From the NCBI GenBank assembly GCA_963556145.1, contig OY744468.1, positions 6,696,001-6,760,000 of the forward strand: a stretch of 64,000 bases of DNA, given 5' to 3'. The first letter of the stretch is position 1. Each line of letters begins with the position of its first letter. The notes under the pieces are model-generated. The model did no database searches, was not told where the DNA came from, and saw only the letters and a program-made list of their open reading frames with translations. The translations under genes were made by a program, and so were the position numbers. This document shows positions 43,621-55,752 of the stretch, one piece after another. Origin of the DNA: Hygrocybe punicea. Taxonomy: Eukaryota > Basidiomycota > Agaricomycetes > Agaricales > Hygrophoraceae.

Positions 43621-44561
43621 AAGAGAATCGTGAGGCGGTCAGCTGATCCTTGCGTCACCCATGCTCATCGCTACAGGGCTTTCCGTATCCGTTCGCTTCG
43701 ATAGGCGTTTTACTTCAGCCTATTTTCCCAGACTCGCCCGACACCGGAGGGTTCAGAGGGGCGTGTAGGAGCCCTGCCTGTGACATACTGGTTGATTGTA
43801 ACACATTTCAAAAGTCGGCGAATTTGTGATTGTCAGCGCAGTCGCCTTCATTTTTCCTTTGCAACGCTTTTCCGTGAACGGCGACCATACTCAAGCAGGT
43901 GGCCTCCCAATTCTTTTTTGATCTTGTCAGATGGCCTAACCAGTCGGTACAGGGAACAGTAGAGCGCATCTTATCTAACGCCCATCGTATTGTCATTGAG
44001 AGAGTGAACACTGGAACGCACCAACCCGTACATAGCTCTTTTGCCTAGAGTCTGTCACTGCGCAAACCAGTAAGCTGTTCATGATGCAGTCTTCACTTGT
44101 ATGCCCCATAGTTGCCTTTGGAGAAACGTTCCTAGAACTTTTCAAAGTGCGTACCGCTTCCTGCCCCCATGACTGTTGATATGGTTGACACGCTACCTCC
44201 TTACAGTCATCTGGGACTATGAGAACATGGTCTGGGCGCCCTTAGGACCTGACATGCCCAATGGCGTCGCAAACGTTTGCCGTACCTCGGGTGCATTCAC
44301 CATGTTCACGTAATGCTATAGCCGTCTGCTGCAGGTCTCACACACCGTCAGATGCTAAGGGAGATTTACCCCAACTGGTAGTCCACCGCGGGGAGTATTC
44401 CTCAACCGGTTGCCGACACGAACGGGATTGCTTGGGCTCTATATTTACTTTGATAGCAAGGATACACTCTACCGGTACGGGTTACCTGCTACCGGCCACT
44501 GGAATGCAGCCTGCCGTCTCACGTACAGTCAATTACGGGTAATTGTGAGCTCTCATTATTC
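43621..44561. other. Gap, no supported gene
   Basis: Contains a minus-strand frame at 43,808-44,011 with LDKMRSTVP and WLGHLTRSKKNWE text that loosely resembles the segment near 17,950-18,060. The rest holds only short frames. The last part is the promoter of the next gene. Confidence 0.4.
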
Positions 44562-44569
44562 TATAAAAG
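44562..44569 (+). promoter_or_regulatory. TATA box of the small secreted protein gene
   Basis: TATAAAAG lies 93 bp upstream of the ATG at 44,655. It is followed by a pyrimidine-rich leader (CCATCTCTTCACCACCCTCTACC). Confidence 0.7.
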
Positions 44570-44654
44570 CCTGTCCAATTTACCATCTCTTCACCACCCT
44601 CTACCACCTCTCATTCGCCTTAAATACCAACAACACTCTCCACCTTTTTTCCCA

Positions 44655-45225
44655 ATGGTCGCCGTACTCTATTTCATTTATGCTGTGGCTACCCTTGTTT
44701 CTGCCCATGTCGTTCCCCGTACTGACAAACTCGCTTCTCGCGACATCACGGGTGGATAGTGAGTTTCACGCCGTTACCCCCGTTGTTACCCTCTTTTAAA
44801 TTTATCCTTCCCCTAGTGCCACATTCTACTCCCAGAATGGCGAACCTGGCGCATGCGGAGTCGTGCACCAAGACTCGGACCTCATTTGTGCCATTGGTAT
44901 CATTGCCTTAACCGTTTCGTCATTCTGTGTCCCCTAACCATGAACCCTCCCTCCTCCTTCAGATATGGCCCGCTGGAATAGTGATCTCTGTGGCCATTCC
45001 GTCCATATCACGAACACCAATAATGGCCAGTCCGTTACCGCCGTCATCGCTGACCTTTGCGTGACCTGTCCCAATGGCAATTCCTTCGACCTCTCCTTGG
45101 GTGCTTTCCAGCACATTGCCAGCCTCTCCCAAGGCATAGTCCCCAGTGCGTTTTTGCCATACTGAGTCTGCTCGTTGTTTGCCATCCTGAAACCGTTGCT
45201 TATAGTCAGTTGGGACTTTATCTAA
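44655..45225 (+). CDS. Small secreted RlpA-like double-psi beta-barrel protein
   Basis: Exons 44655-44758, 44817-44896, 44963-45145 and 45206-45225 sum to 387 nt, a 128-residue protein. A signal peptide (MVAVLYFIYAVATLVSA) is followed by YATFYSQNGEPGACGVVHQDSD, then DMARWNSDLCGHSVHI, SVTAVIADLCVTCPNG, FDLSLGAFQHIASLSQGIVP and a short terminal exon giving ISWDFI. This is the compact RlpA-like/barwin-like double-psi barrel found in expansin-related and cerato-platanin-neighbour secreted proteins of basidiomycetes. Two Cys pairs and an Asp in the barrel are kept. The role is likely cell-wall or plant-surface interaction, by family; no catalytic activity is assigned. The gene is intact with a clear TATA box. 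Confidence 0.88.
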
Positions 45226-46330
45226 CGCCCTGGCGATTTGCCGTGGCTCTTTACAAAGTTCTATCTTACTTTCCAATATTGATATTTCCCTTTTGGAGCG
45301 ATCGTATCTCTTTCTTTGTCTCTGACGTTTATCTCCAGTACTATCAATTCTCTGTAGACCTGTATTTGGTCGTGATGTGTATGTTTGTATGTTTAGAATC
45401 TAATCCCTTTGCCGGGTTTGGAAGAATGCCAATCCCAAGCTGAGGTGCTTAGCGCCCGACGGGCTCTTGTTTTCCCACATCTAACAAACTCGCGATACCA
45501 CCTTCAAAGCTTTTGCATGGTTATAAACCAAGTTTGTCGTTGCAACCTATCCTCACTCGGGCCGCGCTCACTGCAAACGATTCAGGCGCCCCAGACGCAG
45601 GCGGAGATTGATGCATGTACCGCTTGCATTCGTAGTCAGCTGAAAAGTCTTCGTTCAGACGAAGTCGCTAGCATTGCGCAGAATGTGGCTTCTCGAGGGA
45701 CCATCCTTAACCAAGAGATCGCCTGGCTGAGGCACATAGTTGTCGGTAATTGGGTCGTATTCATGAAGTACCTGGTTAGAACTTGGTCAATTATTGTCAT
45801 TGGGTATGTCGACGTGGAAATCCATCTATTTTTTTTTTTCGGAGGCACTGATGTCCAACTGCGCATCTTTTTTGACATGTGTGCAGGCTACTCATGGGAC
45901 GATTTGGTGCCTCCAACCTTTTCGCATATCCAGATACACTAATAGCTTTCCTGGGTGGCAGATGGTAGCATTCGCCGATTTGGTTTGCAGGGAAGAACCT
46001 GTGTAGCTATCGCCGAAATTGTCTCAGATTCTGAAAGCCAGGCTCCTATTCCCCGATCTGCGTGGTCAGTTTGTGCTTCCCATGGTTGGATTCCATTTGC
46101 AAGCAGTGACTATACAGGGTGCACAATCGTGGGAACAGTGGTTTGCGAGGGAGAACCGACCATGGGAATGTTATGCAATCGACACGAACCAGGGGTTTTT
46201 GAACCCTGTGAATGCAGCCACAATGACCGCGGACGAGAAACACATACCGCATTTGGGCAAGAAAGTGATATCCAAGCAAGCGTTACAAGATAAAGCTATT
46301 ACAAGGGTATAAATATGACATATATATGAG
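45226..46330 (+). other. Possible unrecognised gene(s), weak evidence
   Basis: A frame at 45,409-45,942 contains a Cys-containing segment (VCRCNLSSLG, CTACIRSQLKSL) and a run SDEVASIAQNVASRG. A later frame (about 46,019-46,312) reads FVLPMVGFHLQAVTIQGAQS and ends VISKQALQDKAITRV. Neither has a recognisable domain or a supported start, and a T9 run near 45,830 interrupts the first. They may be unrelated decayed genes. Confidence 0.3.
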
Positions 46331-46929
46331 TCACTGCAAGCGATGTCCACCGGGGGTTATCGGGGTCCAGGATCGCGATGGCGAGGACCCTGAAAGAGGA
46401 TGGTATGAGGAGGGATGGCACGAAATGTGGGTGGAGACCAAATGTGCGCAAATATTTGAAAGTTGGCTTGTCTTCTTGCTATAAAAAATGCTGTATGGTG
46501 TATTCGATGCCCGGGGACGTGATGAGATCATCCAGGAACACTCTCGGGTGGAAACGAACGGTTACATGCACCAGCAAGCCCATTTCAACATGTTCCTGTC
46601 ATTATCTATAGCCAGGATCATATTTGTGACGTTCGTGATGTTCGTGACACTCGCAGCCACCGATCGGGTGACGGTCATCACCATTCGATGTGGTAAGCCA
46701 CTGTTGCCATGGCGACCATCAGCAAATAGGCTCTATTCGTTCGCATCAGTATATACCAGTCATACCAATCATACTAGGCTTATGTATGATAGCCGTGCTA
46801 CAAATAAGCATATGATTACCTACTAAGATTCCGATTCCATTCAACACAGGAATATCCACCCTGGTTACCCTGGCAGAGAACTGGGATTTATAAGGAACCT
46901 GGAGGCGTGGGAAGGTCAGGGTGATGGTG
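46331..46929. other. Gap, nothing recognised
   Basis: No gene supported. GGGGTCCAGGATCGCGATGG near 46,362 looks like a distant copy of the GGGTCCACGGTCG core of the next tandem repeat. Confidence 0.4.
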
Positions 46930-47262
46930 GCTGGGGGTTTTCAGGGTCCACGGTCGATTCTCGCCAGCCAAGCAAACATGCACGCGCAGCGGTTCACCCA
47001 GTCACGGCACAGTCACCCTGCGGTCACCCTGGCCATTTCTGAGACGGGAACTTGCTTAGTCAGCACCGAACGACATTCGCCGGGGGGTTTTCAGGGTCCA
47101 CGGTCAAGATTCTCCAGCCAAGCAAACAGGTACACGCACCGGTTCACCCTGCAGCCACCCGGTCGCCCTGTTGTCACCCTGGCCATGTGCGAGACAGCGA
47201 CCTGCTTAGTCAGCACCGAACTACATGTCCGGGGTGGTTTTCAGGGTCCACGATCGCAACCG
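46930..47262 (+). repeat. 150-bp tandem repeat, about 2.2 copies
   Basis: The TCAGGGTCCA core falls at 46,941, 47,091 and 47,241, exactly 150 bp apart. Each unit also contains CCAGCCAAGCAAACA, GGTTCACCC, GTCACCCTGGCCAT and TTGCTTAGTCAGCACCGAAC. The 150-bp period is a multiple of three, so open frames run through it by chance. Confidence 0.9.
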
Positions 47263-48240
47263 TGATTATACCGGTCTTCTATGTATATATATACAAGTCT
47301 GGGACATGAAATTGTTGCAGATTTAAGTTGGCAATCCATTGGGAACACTACTGATGTGCTCTGTACCAATTTTCTAAGAAATCGGCGGACCGGTTATGGA
47401 GAAAGAGTCCATGCAAGTTGGGAGGGGAATATGTGTTAATGTGGGAAATTAGTCCAAGTTTGGCTTCTAATTATCATGTGATGATGGCATCAATTATGAT
47501 TCATAATCAAGTTGTTTGGTCATGTTTTTATGTCTTATATGGGTTGTGAATCTCCTTTCGGGGCTCACTTCTAAATCAATCTCATAACTGTATTGTGGGC
47601 ATCCTGCACTTTATATGTCTCCATAGTCCTTTTCATTGCCAATGATCTTGTCTCTGCTCTGTTCACAATTGTACCACCATCTATTGTATTCAACTCTGCT
47701 TGCCATGTAAAGTGGACTTGTGGCCTTGGAGTCTTCAACATTGTCTAAATCCACTCTACTGGTGCCGAATCCCACTGTCCATATGAGAAATTTGCAAGTT
47801 TTTAACCATCCAAATTTCCATCAAGTACAAAACAATGGTGTTGGTCATGATTGCATTACAAGTGCACTGGCAACAGTTCAAATTTGGTGAAGACATGTAG
47901 GACATTCATAACAGTACTAATGTGTCTGAATCATTTCATCCACAAAACACTGGACCAAGCAACTGTCTCCAATCATTTGGAGCTGCCTCTTTCTCAGCCC
48001 ATTCACAAACCTTCTCAATCTTTTGTCCACTACCTGCCACATGTCAGTCCTTCTGCTGATCCCGACCTTGGCCATTTGAACCCCTGCAAATTGGTTAATC
48101 TTGTGTCCCTTCAACACTTGGTGGATGAAGAATCCACACCTGAAACAAATGAGTTGGAGGCAAACTTGGCAAGTTTACAGTTGACATTTGCTGGTGTTAC
48201 ATTTAGTGGAGTATTGCTTCTAGACTGTCCACGGGTCAGT
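47263..48240 (-). mobile_element. Internally deleted copy of the BAH-PHD/protease unit
   Basis: The left half (from ATTATACCGGTCTTC at 47,266) is a diverged direct copy of sequence from 48,564 on. It includes the region that encodes the end of the BAH-PHD gene (GCAACTGTCTCCAATCATTTGG at 47,959, matching 49,176). At about 48,115 the sequence jumps: 48,120-48,230 (GATGAAGAATCC, ACAAATGAGTTGGAGGC) matches 50,650-50,790, the first exon of the Ulp1-like gene. Relative to the full unit, about 1.3 kb between these points is missing. No intact gene remains. Confidence 0.75.
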
Positions 48241-48370
48241 CCAGGCTGGCCCTCACCTGATTTTGCTGGCCCAGGCCAACCTCAGCTGGCCCCAGCCCTG
48301 CGTCATAAGGGCCAGGTCAGGGCCAGGCCAGGTCAGGGTCGGCCTTGGTCAGTCCTGGCCCTCTATCTCA
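48235..48370 (+). repeat. GGCC/CCAGG-rich short repeat
   Basis: Irregular repetition of GGCC, CAGG and GGTCAG words directly after the deleted copy. No gene; possibly simple-sequence expansion at the rearrangement junction. Confidence 0.6.
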
Positions 48371-48560
48371 AAGATTTGTCCATACATACTCTCCATTCAC
48401 AGTATTCTAATCCACATAACAGTATTCTAATCCACATAGTCATCATTAAAGTCAAAATCCCCAACATATTTCTTCATGATCTCTCCTTCCACATCAAGCA
48501 TTTTATCTGTGTATGCAGCATGTAGCTTACAGTCCTCTGAATTTGAATTCCTTCATTGGC

Positions 48561-49097
48561 ATTATTATACCGGTCTTCTATGTATATATATACAAGTCTG
48601 GGACATGAAATTGTTGCAGATTTAAGTTGGCAATCCATTGGGTACACTACTGAGGTGCTCTGTACCAATTTTCTAAGAAATCGGCGGACCGGTTATGGAG
48701 AAAGAGTCCATGCAAGTTGGGGGGGAATCTGTGTTAATGTGGGAAATTAGTCCGAGTTTGGCTTCTAATTATCATGTGATGATGGCATCAATTATGATTC
48801 ATAATCAAGTTGTTTGGTCATGTTTACTTGTCTGATATGGGTTATGAGACTCCTTCTGGCCTCAATTCTCATAACTGTACTGTGGTCATTCTGCACTTTA
48901 TGTGCCTCTATAGACTCTTTTATTGATACATGTATTCAACTCTGGTCACCATCTAAAGTGTACTTGTGGCCATGGAGTCTTCAACAGTGCCTAATTCCAC
49001 TCCACTGGTCATGATTGTCTGTATGAGATATTTGTAAATCTAAATTTCATCACAATGGTGTTGATCATGAATGAATTACAAGTGTACTGGCAATAGT
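48561..49097. repeat. Start of the full-length unit (direct repeat of 47,266 onward)
   Basis: From ATTATACCGGTCTTC (48,564) the sequence matches 47,266-47,560 closely (offset about 1299 bp), then more loosely with indels. It lies downstream (3') of the BAH-PHD gene and may contain the true left end of the mobile unit, because both copies start at the same word with unrelated flanks. Confidence 0.75.
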
Positions 49098-50348
49098 TCA
49101 CATCTGGTTAAGACATGTAGGACATTCATAACAGTCCCACTGTGTCTGGATCATCTCATCCACAAACTCTGCACCCAGCAACTGTCTCCAATCATTTGGA
49201 GCCACCTCTTTATCAGCCCAGTCACGAGCCTTCTCAATCTTTCGTCCAGTACCAGCCACATGCCAGTCCTTCTGCTGATCCCGACCTTGGCCATTTGAAC
49301 CCCTGAAAATTGGCACGCTCTGTGTCAACTTATCCAAATCATTCAGCTCCTGAAGTGTCACTTCAATGGGCCCTGTGAGGCATCCCTCATGAAGCCATTC
49401 TTCACAGTAAACGCAAAAACGTTGGAGATCCTTGCTTGGACTGTAGACTCTCTTGCAACAGCCTTTCTGAATCCTCTGAGCAGCAAGTCCTTCAGTTAAT
49501 AACAGCTTTCACTGTCATGTTTAGCCACTCACCATCACCTCAAGATTCTTGTTTAGGAAGTTGACCTCAAACCGCCAAAACCATGCACCAACACCAACTT
49601 CCCGACTGTTGGATCGCCTGTCATCAAAGTAAGGAATTTTCATGGGGGCTGGCAAGGATAATCCATGTGTTCAATGTGAAGAAATACAACCATCAAGGTA
49701 AGCTCACATTCAATACTTAGAGCAGGAATGATTTGATTATGATTGCTCTTGATGAGCTCAGTAGAGCTCATCTGCTCAAATGGACTGAAGAGAATGGATG
49801 ATTCAATCCAAGACTATGATGGCAGATGAATAAATCTTACAGCAAGGCAAGCAGCTTCCTTTTCAGCCTTTTACTTAACTTCACATCCTGAATGTGCTGT
49901 TGGGTGTAAAACCAGGACACCTTTGCCCACAGCTCAGGGGGTTCACCATCATCACCCTCATGTGAGGCTCTGAGATCCTCAATGGTCCCATACCAATAGC
50001 AATCTGGATGAAGATGTCCATCCGGCCGTCGAGGAGGAAGAGTAGCATACTCTGTCTCTGGTGGGATGATTGCCACACTTGGGGAAAGGATGAGCTCAGA
50101 TCAATGTATAACCATTGCGCATGACGTTCTTACGTGTCTTTTCGAACAAAGTTCACTGTCTCATCACCTTCATCTACAACTAAGGTTGAAACATTGTCAT
50201 GTAAGGTTTTCCAAATAAATGTGAATCTCAACTTGCCACGATATGAGGCCCAAGTTTCCATCTTAGCATACTGAGCATGTGTTGGAGGCTTTCCAGCAGG
50301 AGCCAGACGTCTTTGGTGGAAAACCGCAAGGTTGCTTTGGGAGGCCAT
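49098..50348 (-). CDS. BAH-PHD chromatin-reader protein
   Basis: Exons, reading downward, are 50348-50134, 50077-49841, 49766-49708, 49648-49533 and 49475-49098. Introns are 56, 74, 59 and 57 nt; exons sum to 1005 nt, a 334-residue protein. A BAH-like domain spans about residues 45-175 (DCYWYGTIEDLRAS, AKVSWFYTQQHIQDV, ELIKSNHNQIIPALSIE, AWFWRFEVNFLNKN). A PHD-type finger follows: GCCKRVYSPSKDLQRFC, VYCEEWLHEGC and finally CYECPTC, with the usual Cys-x2-Cys, His-x2-Cys and terminal Cys pairs. The first pair is an adjacent CC, which is atypical, and a long insert precedes the last pair. BAH and PHD domains bind nucleosomes and histone tails. The gene is divergent from the Ulp1-like gene and is intact. 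Confidence 0.82.
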
Positions 50349-50592
50349 TGATAATTATATCCCGGATAGATGGGTCTTTTATAGGGGATTTTCACCAATA
50401 TCAAATTCAGGCACCAGTCTGATCAAATATGAAATTGAATGGACAGGTGATGATGGTGCCTAGCCTCATGCCCTAATCTCATGCTTAGCCTCATGCCCTA
50501 ATCTGGTGCCTGAGCCTCATGGCCCAGCCAATATATAGCCTTCCAATTGACAATTGACACAACAAATTAAAACCACAGACAGCTCGAGTACC
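50349..50592. promoter_or_regulatory. Shared divergent promoter of the BAH-PHD and Ulp1-like genes
   Basis: 244 bp between two start codons. ATTATATCC near 50,353 can serve the minus gene. TATATAG at 50,532 lies 61 bp upstream of the plus ATG at 50,593, with CCAAT just before it. Between them, CCTCATGCCCTAATCT and variants repeat (50,463-50,520). The arrangement suggests co-expression. Confidence 0.6.
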
Positions 50593-53500
50593 ATGTTAAC
50601 AGATCTCACCGAACTTCAAAATAGTCTTGCAACCCTTGAACAGTTGCTGGATGAAGAATCCCAGCCCGAAACAAATGAGTTGGAGGCCGACTTGGCAAGT
50701 TTACAAATGAACATGGCAAGCTTACAGTCGACCTTTGTAGGGGTTACATTTCCGGTGGAGTGTTGTTTCAGAATTGTCCGGTGATTGCTCTCGCTCATTT
50801 TCTCATTATCATAGACATGTGAAGATGAAGGTCAAGCACGATGGTTTGACAGTCCTGTTGGTAGCTTGATCTTGTTTCAGATTTTCCATGCTCAAACTGA
50901 AACCTTCAGCCATCAACACCAGAAGATGTATCTGTTGCATCTGGGTGCAACTCCCCTAGTCAACGCCCTGCAGTTCCATCGCAGTCAACACCACCTGTCC
51001 CCATTTATGTTTCATCTGACGAGGCTTCACAGTCAATCCCTGAGAGTGAAGATGGGACTGGGTCCAACAGTTCATATGAACCTGCACCAGCTGTACCAGC
51101 TGCAGAAGGGAATGACCCACCTGATCAGGAGGTTGTAGGTCCATCAGTTCTTGGTCAGTCATCCACTCTGAAAACCTCAATCATCTTATCACAATGTGTT
51201 CATTATTCAGCATTGGAGTTGCTACATCCCCTTAAATGGGGTGGAGCTCTGCTTCAGTTGTCGACACTCAAAGATCGCACATGGCTAGATGGGTTACTGC
51301 TGGACTTCTGGTTGTCTCACCTTTGGCTTGAGCTCGGATGCCCGGTGGGACGATACATTTCATTCAACTGGTGGATGCTGGAAACCATAACGGATGTTGA
51401 AATTCGGCAATTCCGTGAAACCTACCACTTGCCACTGGAAGAACCATGTGAGCTGGCTCCACTTGTTGGGATGTTAAACACGGGGCGAAGTCTGAATGAG
51501 AAAGGGGAGTACCGAGGAGGTAATCACTACTGTGTGGTATACTGGCAACCAGAAGAGCAAAGGGTCCATGTTCTGGGGATGAATTACATGGCATACGGCT
51601 CAGAGCTGGTTGCCACAGACTGGGATGCATGGGGTGGGCCACAGATCTGGGAGAAGCTAGCAAAGCTTCATGGTTGGGAGTGCACGGAGATGACAGTTTC
51701 CAAGGTGAACTGGTTGCAGAATGGCCGTGACTGTGGACCCACGACAGGTCAGGTGCTTGAAGAGATCTGGACTCGTGGCTTTCGCACCCAAGAAGGCCTG
51801 TGGCAGAAGCCCAACCTAGCATGTTGCCACAGCATGAGGATTCGTATTGCAAATGAAGTCCACGTTCATGCAGTTGCCGCCTACCACGACTATCTCGGCT
51901 TGGATGCGGCACATCACAATTTTCCTGCACCAGAGGAAGCAGTGGTGGATGAGCTGGAGAACCATACAGGAAGGAGAGTGAGGGAGGTAGTGGAAAACCT
52001 TCAGAGGGCAATGAAGCGATGTGCTCTATGCAGACAGCTGTTAACCAGGAACCATGCGAGCTGGCCAGCCAAGCCCCAGCTTCATGGGTTGTCGGCGCCA
52101 GGAGGAGACCAGAGAAAGAAGACCATCAATGAAACCCAGGACTCTGACAGTGGATCTGATGGTCATAACTCCAAGGTCAGTAGCCACCACCTCAGCAGTG
52201 AGACAATGCTTACAAATTGTATTATTACATAGAGTCCACCACCTGCTGTTGTAAACAAGGGAAAACATGTGCAGGACTGGACCATTGCTCGATTAGGACG
52301 GTTCCCTCGACCAGCAAATCCACCAGAACTTCCACCTCTTCAGAGCCTTCGCAACCTATGGCCACGATTCAGTGATGAATTTGATGACTACGAGGGTGGA
52401 CCGACACTGGAGACACTGGATTCCATTCCAGACACCATCATTCAGCTTGCCTCGCAGTCTTTGGTGTACCTTGCAAATCGGATTGTCAAAAGTCCATGGA
52501 CCATGTACAAAGACTATGGTTGGCGGTTATTGCCATCATATTCTCATCGGTTTTTCAATCGCCCTCCTGTTCTGGTCAAGGAACATTTGATGCCTGTTGG
52601 CCTTGCCACACCACCTCTGAATGACCACGAGGACGATATGGAGTGTGATGACAGCTGCATCATGGGTGCAGCTGAGATGATTGAGGAGGCTCAGCATGCA
52701 GGGAACCTGGATGTCTTCCTGACGGGTCTAACTTCAGAGGGCTTACACGTGCGGTTGGACTTGGGGAGAGATGCTGTCAAGCCGGAGGAAATTGTTGTGT
52801 CCTGGGACATCGACAGCTTGATTTGGGTGACAACGGAGCCTGAGTTCAAACACGCGATCAACATCTTTATTTTGCCGCAAATCCGTCACAAGGCTCCAAT
52901 TTCCAAGCACAACCATGTTTACGTGGAACTACTCTTGCCTCAGTCTCAAGAAGATAAGGAGTCTCTGGGCCCAAGAACGGAATTCGAAACCAAAACTTTC
53001 CGCCTCAGCAGGCTGCCACATGTTGCCTTTGGCAAGTTGGGAGATGGATCCGGCTTGATGAACTTGTATCTGGTATTTCCTCGCATCTCACATCGGCATG
53101 AATACACAGGACGATGGATGAGCATGGTGCCTTGGGATATTCAGGGACAGTTTTGGAACAAGGTGGTCAGCCCAGCAATGCTTTTGGCGATGGATGATGC
53201 GTTCTATCCATACATGGCTCTCAGCAGTGAGCAGATGAGGTTCAAGGCATCTGCCAAGGGGAAATTCAAGGTGGAATCTGGAAAGTCTCCAACGTTTCCA
53301 TTCAAACGGGCCTCTTTCCGACTTTTGCTTCAACACATGAGAAGACTGGTGAGCCATTCCCCAATGATGGTTGGTTTTCATGATGTCTCACTCTGCTGGC
53401 AGATTGATGAGTCGCCAGATGCCTTGGGGATGTTTGGCTCATTCTTCTTTGTGCTGGAGATTAAAGGTTCCAAACTCTACACCAAAGAAATCGCCACAGG

Positions 53501-55458
53501 CAACCAGGAATGCTTGAAAACCTGTTTTGAGGATTTTTGGATGGAGTTTCCTGGTCTGGACTGGGATTACACACTGGATCGGTCTCATGGAGAACTCTAC
53601 ATGGACCTGGGCATCACCTACAATGCCAAAAACCCAGAACCTCTTGTGGGACTTTGGAAATTGGATTCCTTAGAGGCTTCATATGGACTTGGAGGTTACA
53701 CCATGGGGACCATTCACCATCTGAACACGTTGAGCCGCTATGGTGGCCTACAGGCTGAGATGGGTGGAGTGAGATGTCGGAGGAACCACATCATGTTTCG
53801 CTCATCATATAATCAAGCCTACGAAGTGACCTGCAAGCTGGACAATGGCAGAGACTTGTTCAGTGAGAAGGAAGCTTACAATCTGGACCCAAACTTTCTC
53901 TCTGAAATCGATCAGGTCATGCAAATCTACACCACTGATGCAGGCAAAAGGTCTTATGGTGTGAGGGACGAGTTTCGAGTGGGAGGCCAGATCTTGGAAG
54001 CTTTCATGGAGGGTGCTGATAGCATGGTGAGGTTTTCCATTTCATGATGTCCTCATATCACTGACATTGGCTCAGGTTGAGGACATGGTAGCTTCACAGC
54101 CCATCCTATGGCTGCCATCTCATACCTGGTTCACATTCCTTGCCCAGCGAATGGCTGCGATCCGCAACACACAACAGTTGTTGGCCGAGACTGTCCCAGG
54201 AAACTATGGGGTCATGACAGGCCTTTTGACATATATGCTGCAGTCTGTGTTGTTCAGCCCCAGCATGGTCAGCTCATGTGTGCGGGAAACATTGGGCTTG
54301 CTTCGTTACAGGCAGGTTGTCGACCGCTTTGGCATGTTGTTTCTCCACAACCTCGACCTGTCCAAAGACAATTGTCTTCCGGAAGTGTTGGATCGAGATG
54401 ACATGGATATCCTCCGGACGTTGGGTGTTAAGCAGAAGAGAAAGCGAATCAGAGTTCCGAGCCCCGAGGTTGAGGATGAAGAGCGATATCCCATTGGACA
54501 GACTCCCACGTGGAAGGAGGTGGAACACTGCCTGAAGGAGACTCCATGGAGATTGATGAGGCCCCTCATCTGGACACCTGACTTGGAAGATATCGAGGGT
54601 GTCGCTGAGAGACTGTTCAAACTATTCACCACTCATATCTGGGCCAGTCTGAATGAGAAATGGTGCACGAAGACTGTCCTACCTGGGTCATTGCGGGAGG
54701 CATTGGAGTGCTGGACTCTAAGGGAGACGCACAGGACGCTCACCTCTGCAAGGTACATTGCTTGCAACGCTGGCCTATTAGGATCCATTCCAGGCAGACG
54801 GGTGAAGAGCTTTCAGGAGCGGTTGACGATTTATTTCCCCAAGTCAACTCAGAGTCTAACAGGAACCTGGAAGATCCTGGCGGAACCACCTGGCTACATC
54901 TCTGAATATCACACAGCTTGCAAGCAGCTGTCAGCGATGGATGTCAACATGTTGCATACAGCCTTGGAGCTGCTGCTCTCAAAATGTCAATGCTTGCCCA
55001 GCAGCCAGAGCAGCCATTCAGAGAGTGGAGGTCGCACTGCCATATGGGAAGTCCACCATGAATCAGTGCACATGCTGACCAATCCAGACTACTACAAGCT
55101 GGCCAAAATTGGAGATGGTAGAAAGAAAACGACAATCAGACGTGCACCAACTCATACGGCGGTGAAAAAACTCCAAGTGACCTTGCTAAAGCAAAGTGGG
55201 GTGTCTCAGGATGTTGCAAAGAGAGCTGTGAATTGGTCCAGAAAATTGAAACAACGTCGAACAGGTAAAGCTAAGAATCGCTGGGTTCCACCCAGAAAAG
55301 TACGAATTCAGAGTGAAGAGGAGGAGGAGGAGGAGGAGGAGGAGGAGGAGGCAGAGGAGGTGAAGGTTGAGAGTGAGAGTGATGAGGTAGAGAGTGAGAA
55401 TATGAGTGAAGATGAGCCACTTAGTCTTGAAGAAGAAGAGGTGGATGATGGCTATTAG
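50593..55458 (+). CDS. Large protein with Ulp1-type cysteine protease domain
   Basis: Exons 50593-50780, 50815-50860, 50910-52175, 52233-54026 and 54076-55458 sum to 4677 nt, a 1558-residue protein; the first intron (34 nt) is unusually short. Residues 1-60 form a Leu/Glu heptad-like coiled coil. Residues about 185-370 fit the Ulp1/C48 fold: WLDGLLLDFWL, then catalytic His in NHYCVVYW (H284), an Asp after VHVLG (D315 or D317), Gln in WLQN (Q348) and Cys in GRDCG (C353). Residues about 500-1380 are a long unrecognised region (VVSWDIDSLIWVT, NHVYVELLLPQ, NLYLVFPRISHRHEYTGRW) seen in unnamed multicopy Agaricomycete proteins. A basic then poly-Glu tail ends it. Ulp1-type proteases cleave SUMO-like tags and occur in some DNA transposons. 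The gene appears intact. Confidence 0.8.
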
Positions 55459-55669
55459 ACATTCCATAAAGTTATAAAAACCACGGAGAAATTGGCATAA
55501 ACCACCCGGATGCATAGACTGTGGCCAGAGGACAATCTCATGCACCACATCGGGACAATTACCAAATCGGGAAATTTACCAAATCGGGACAAGTCCGGAC
55601 AATAGGCAGATGACAACAATAAGTCCATCAAAGTGTGATACATGGCCAAACATGTGACAATACTAAACT
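55459..55669. other. Short intergenic region
   Basis: Includes CGGGACAATTACCAAAT and near-copies (55,550-55,590), a small microrepeat, before the next promoter. Confidence 0.5.
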
Positions 55670-55678
55670 TATATAAAG
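55670..55678 (+). promoter_or_regulatory. TATA box of the second BAH-like gene
   Basis: TATATAAAG lies about 80 bp upstream of the ATG at 55,753, followed by CCAACTCTCACCACAACC, a pyrimidine-rich leader. Confidence 0.65.
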
Positions 55679-55752
55679 AGCTATGGATTGATATCAAATG
55701 CCCCAATTCCAACTCTCACCACAACCCTCTCAACCCAAAGTTAGTTAATAAT

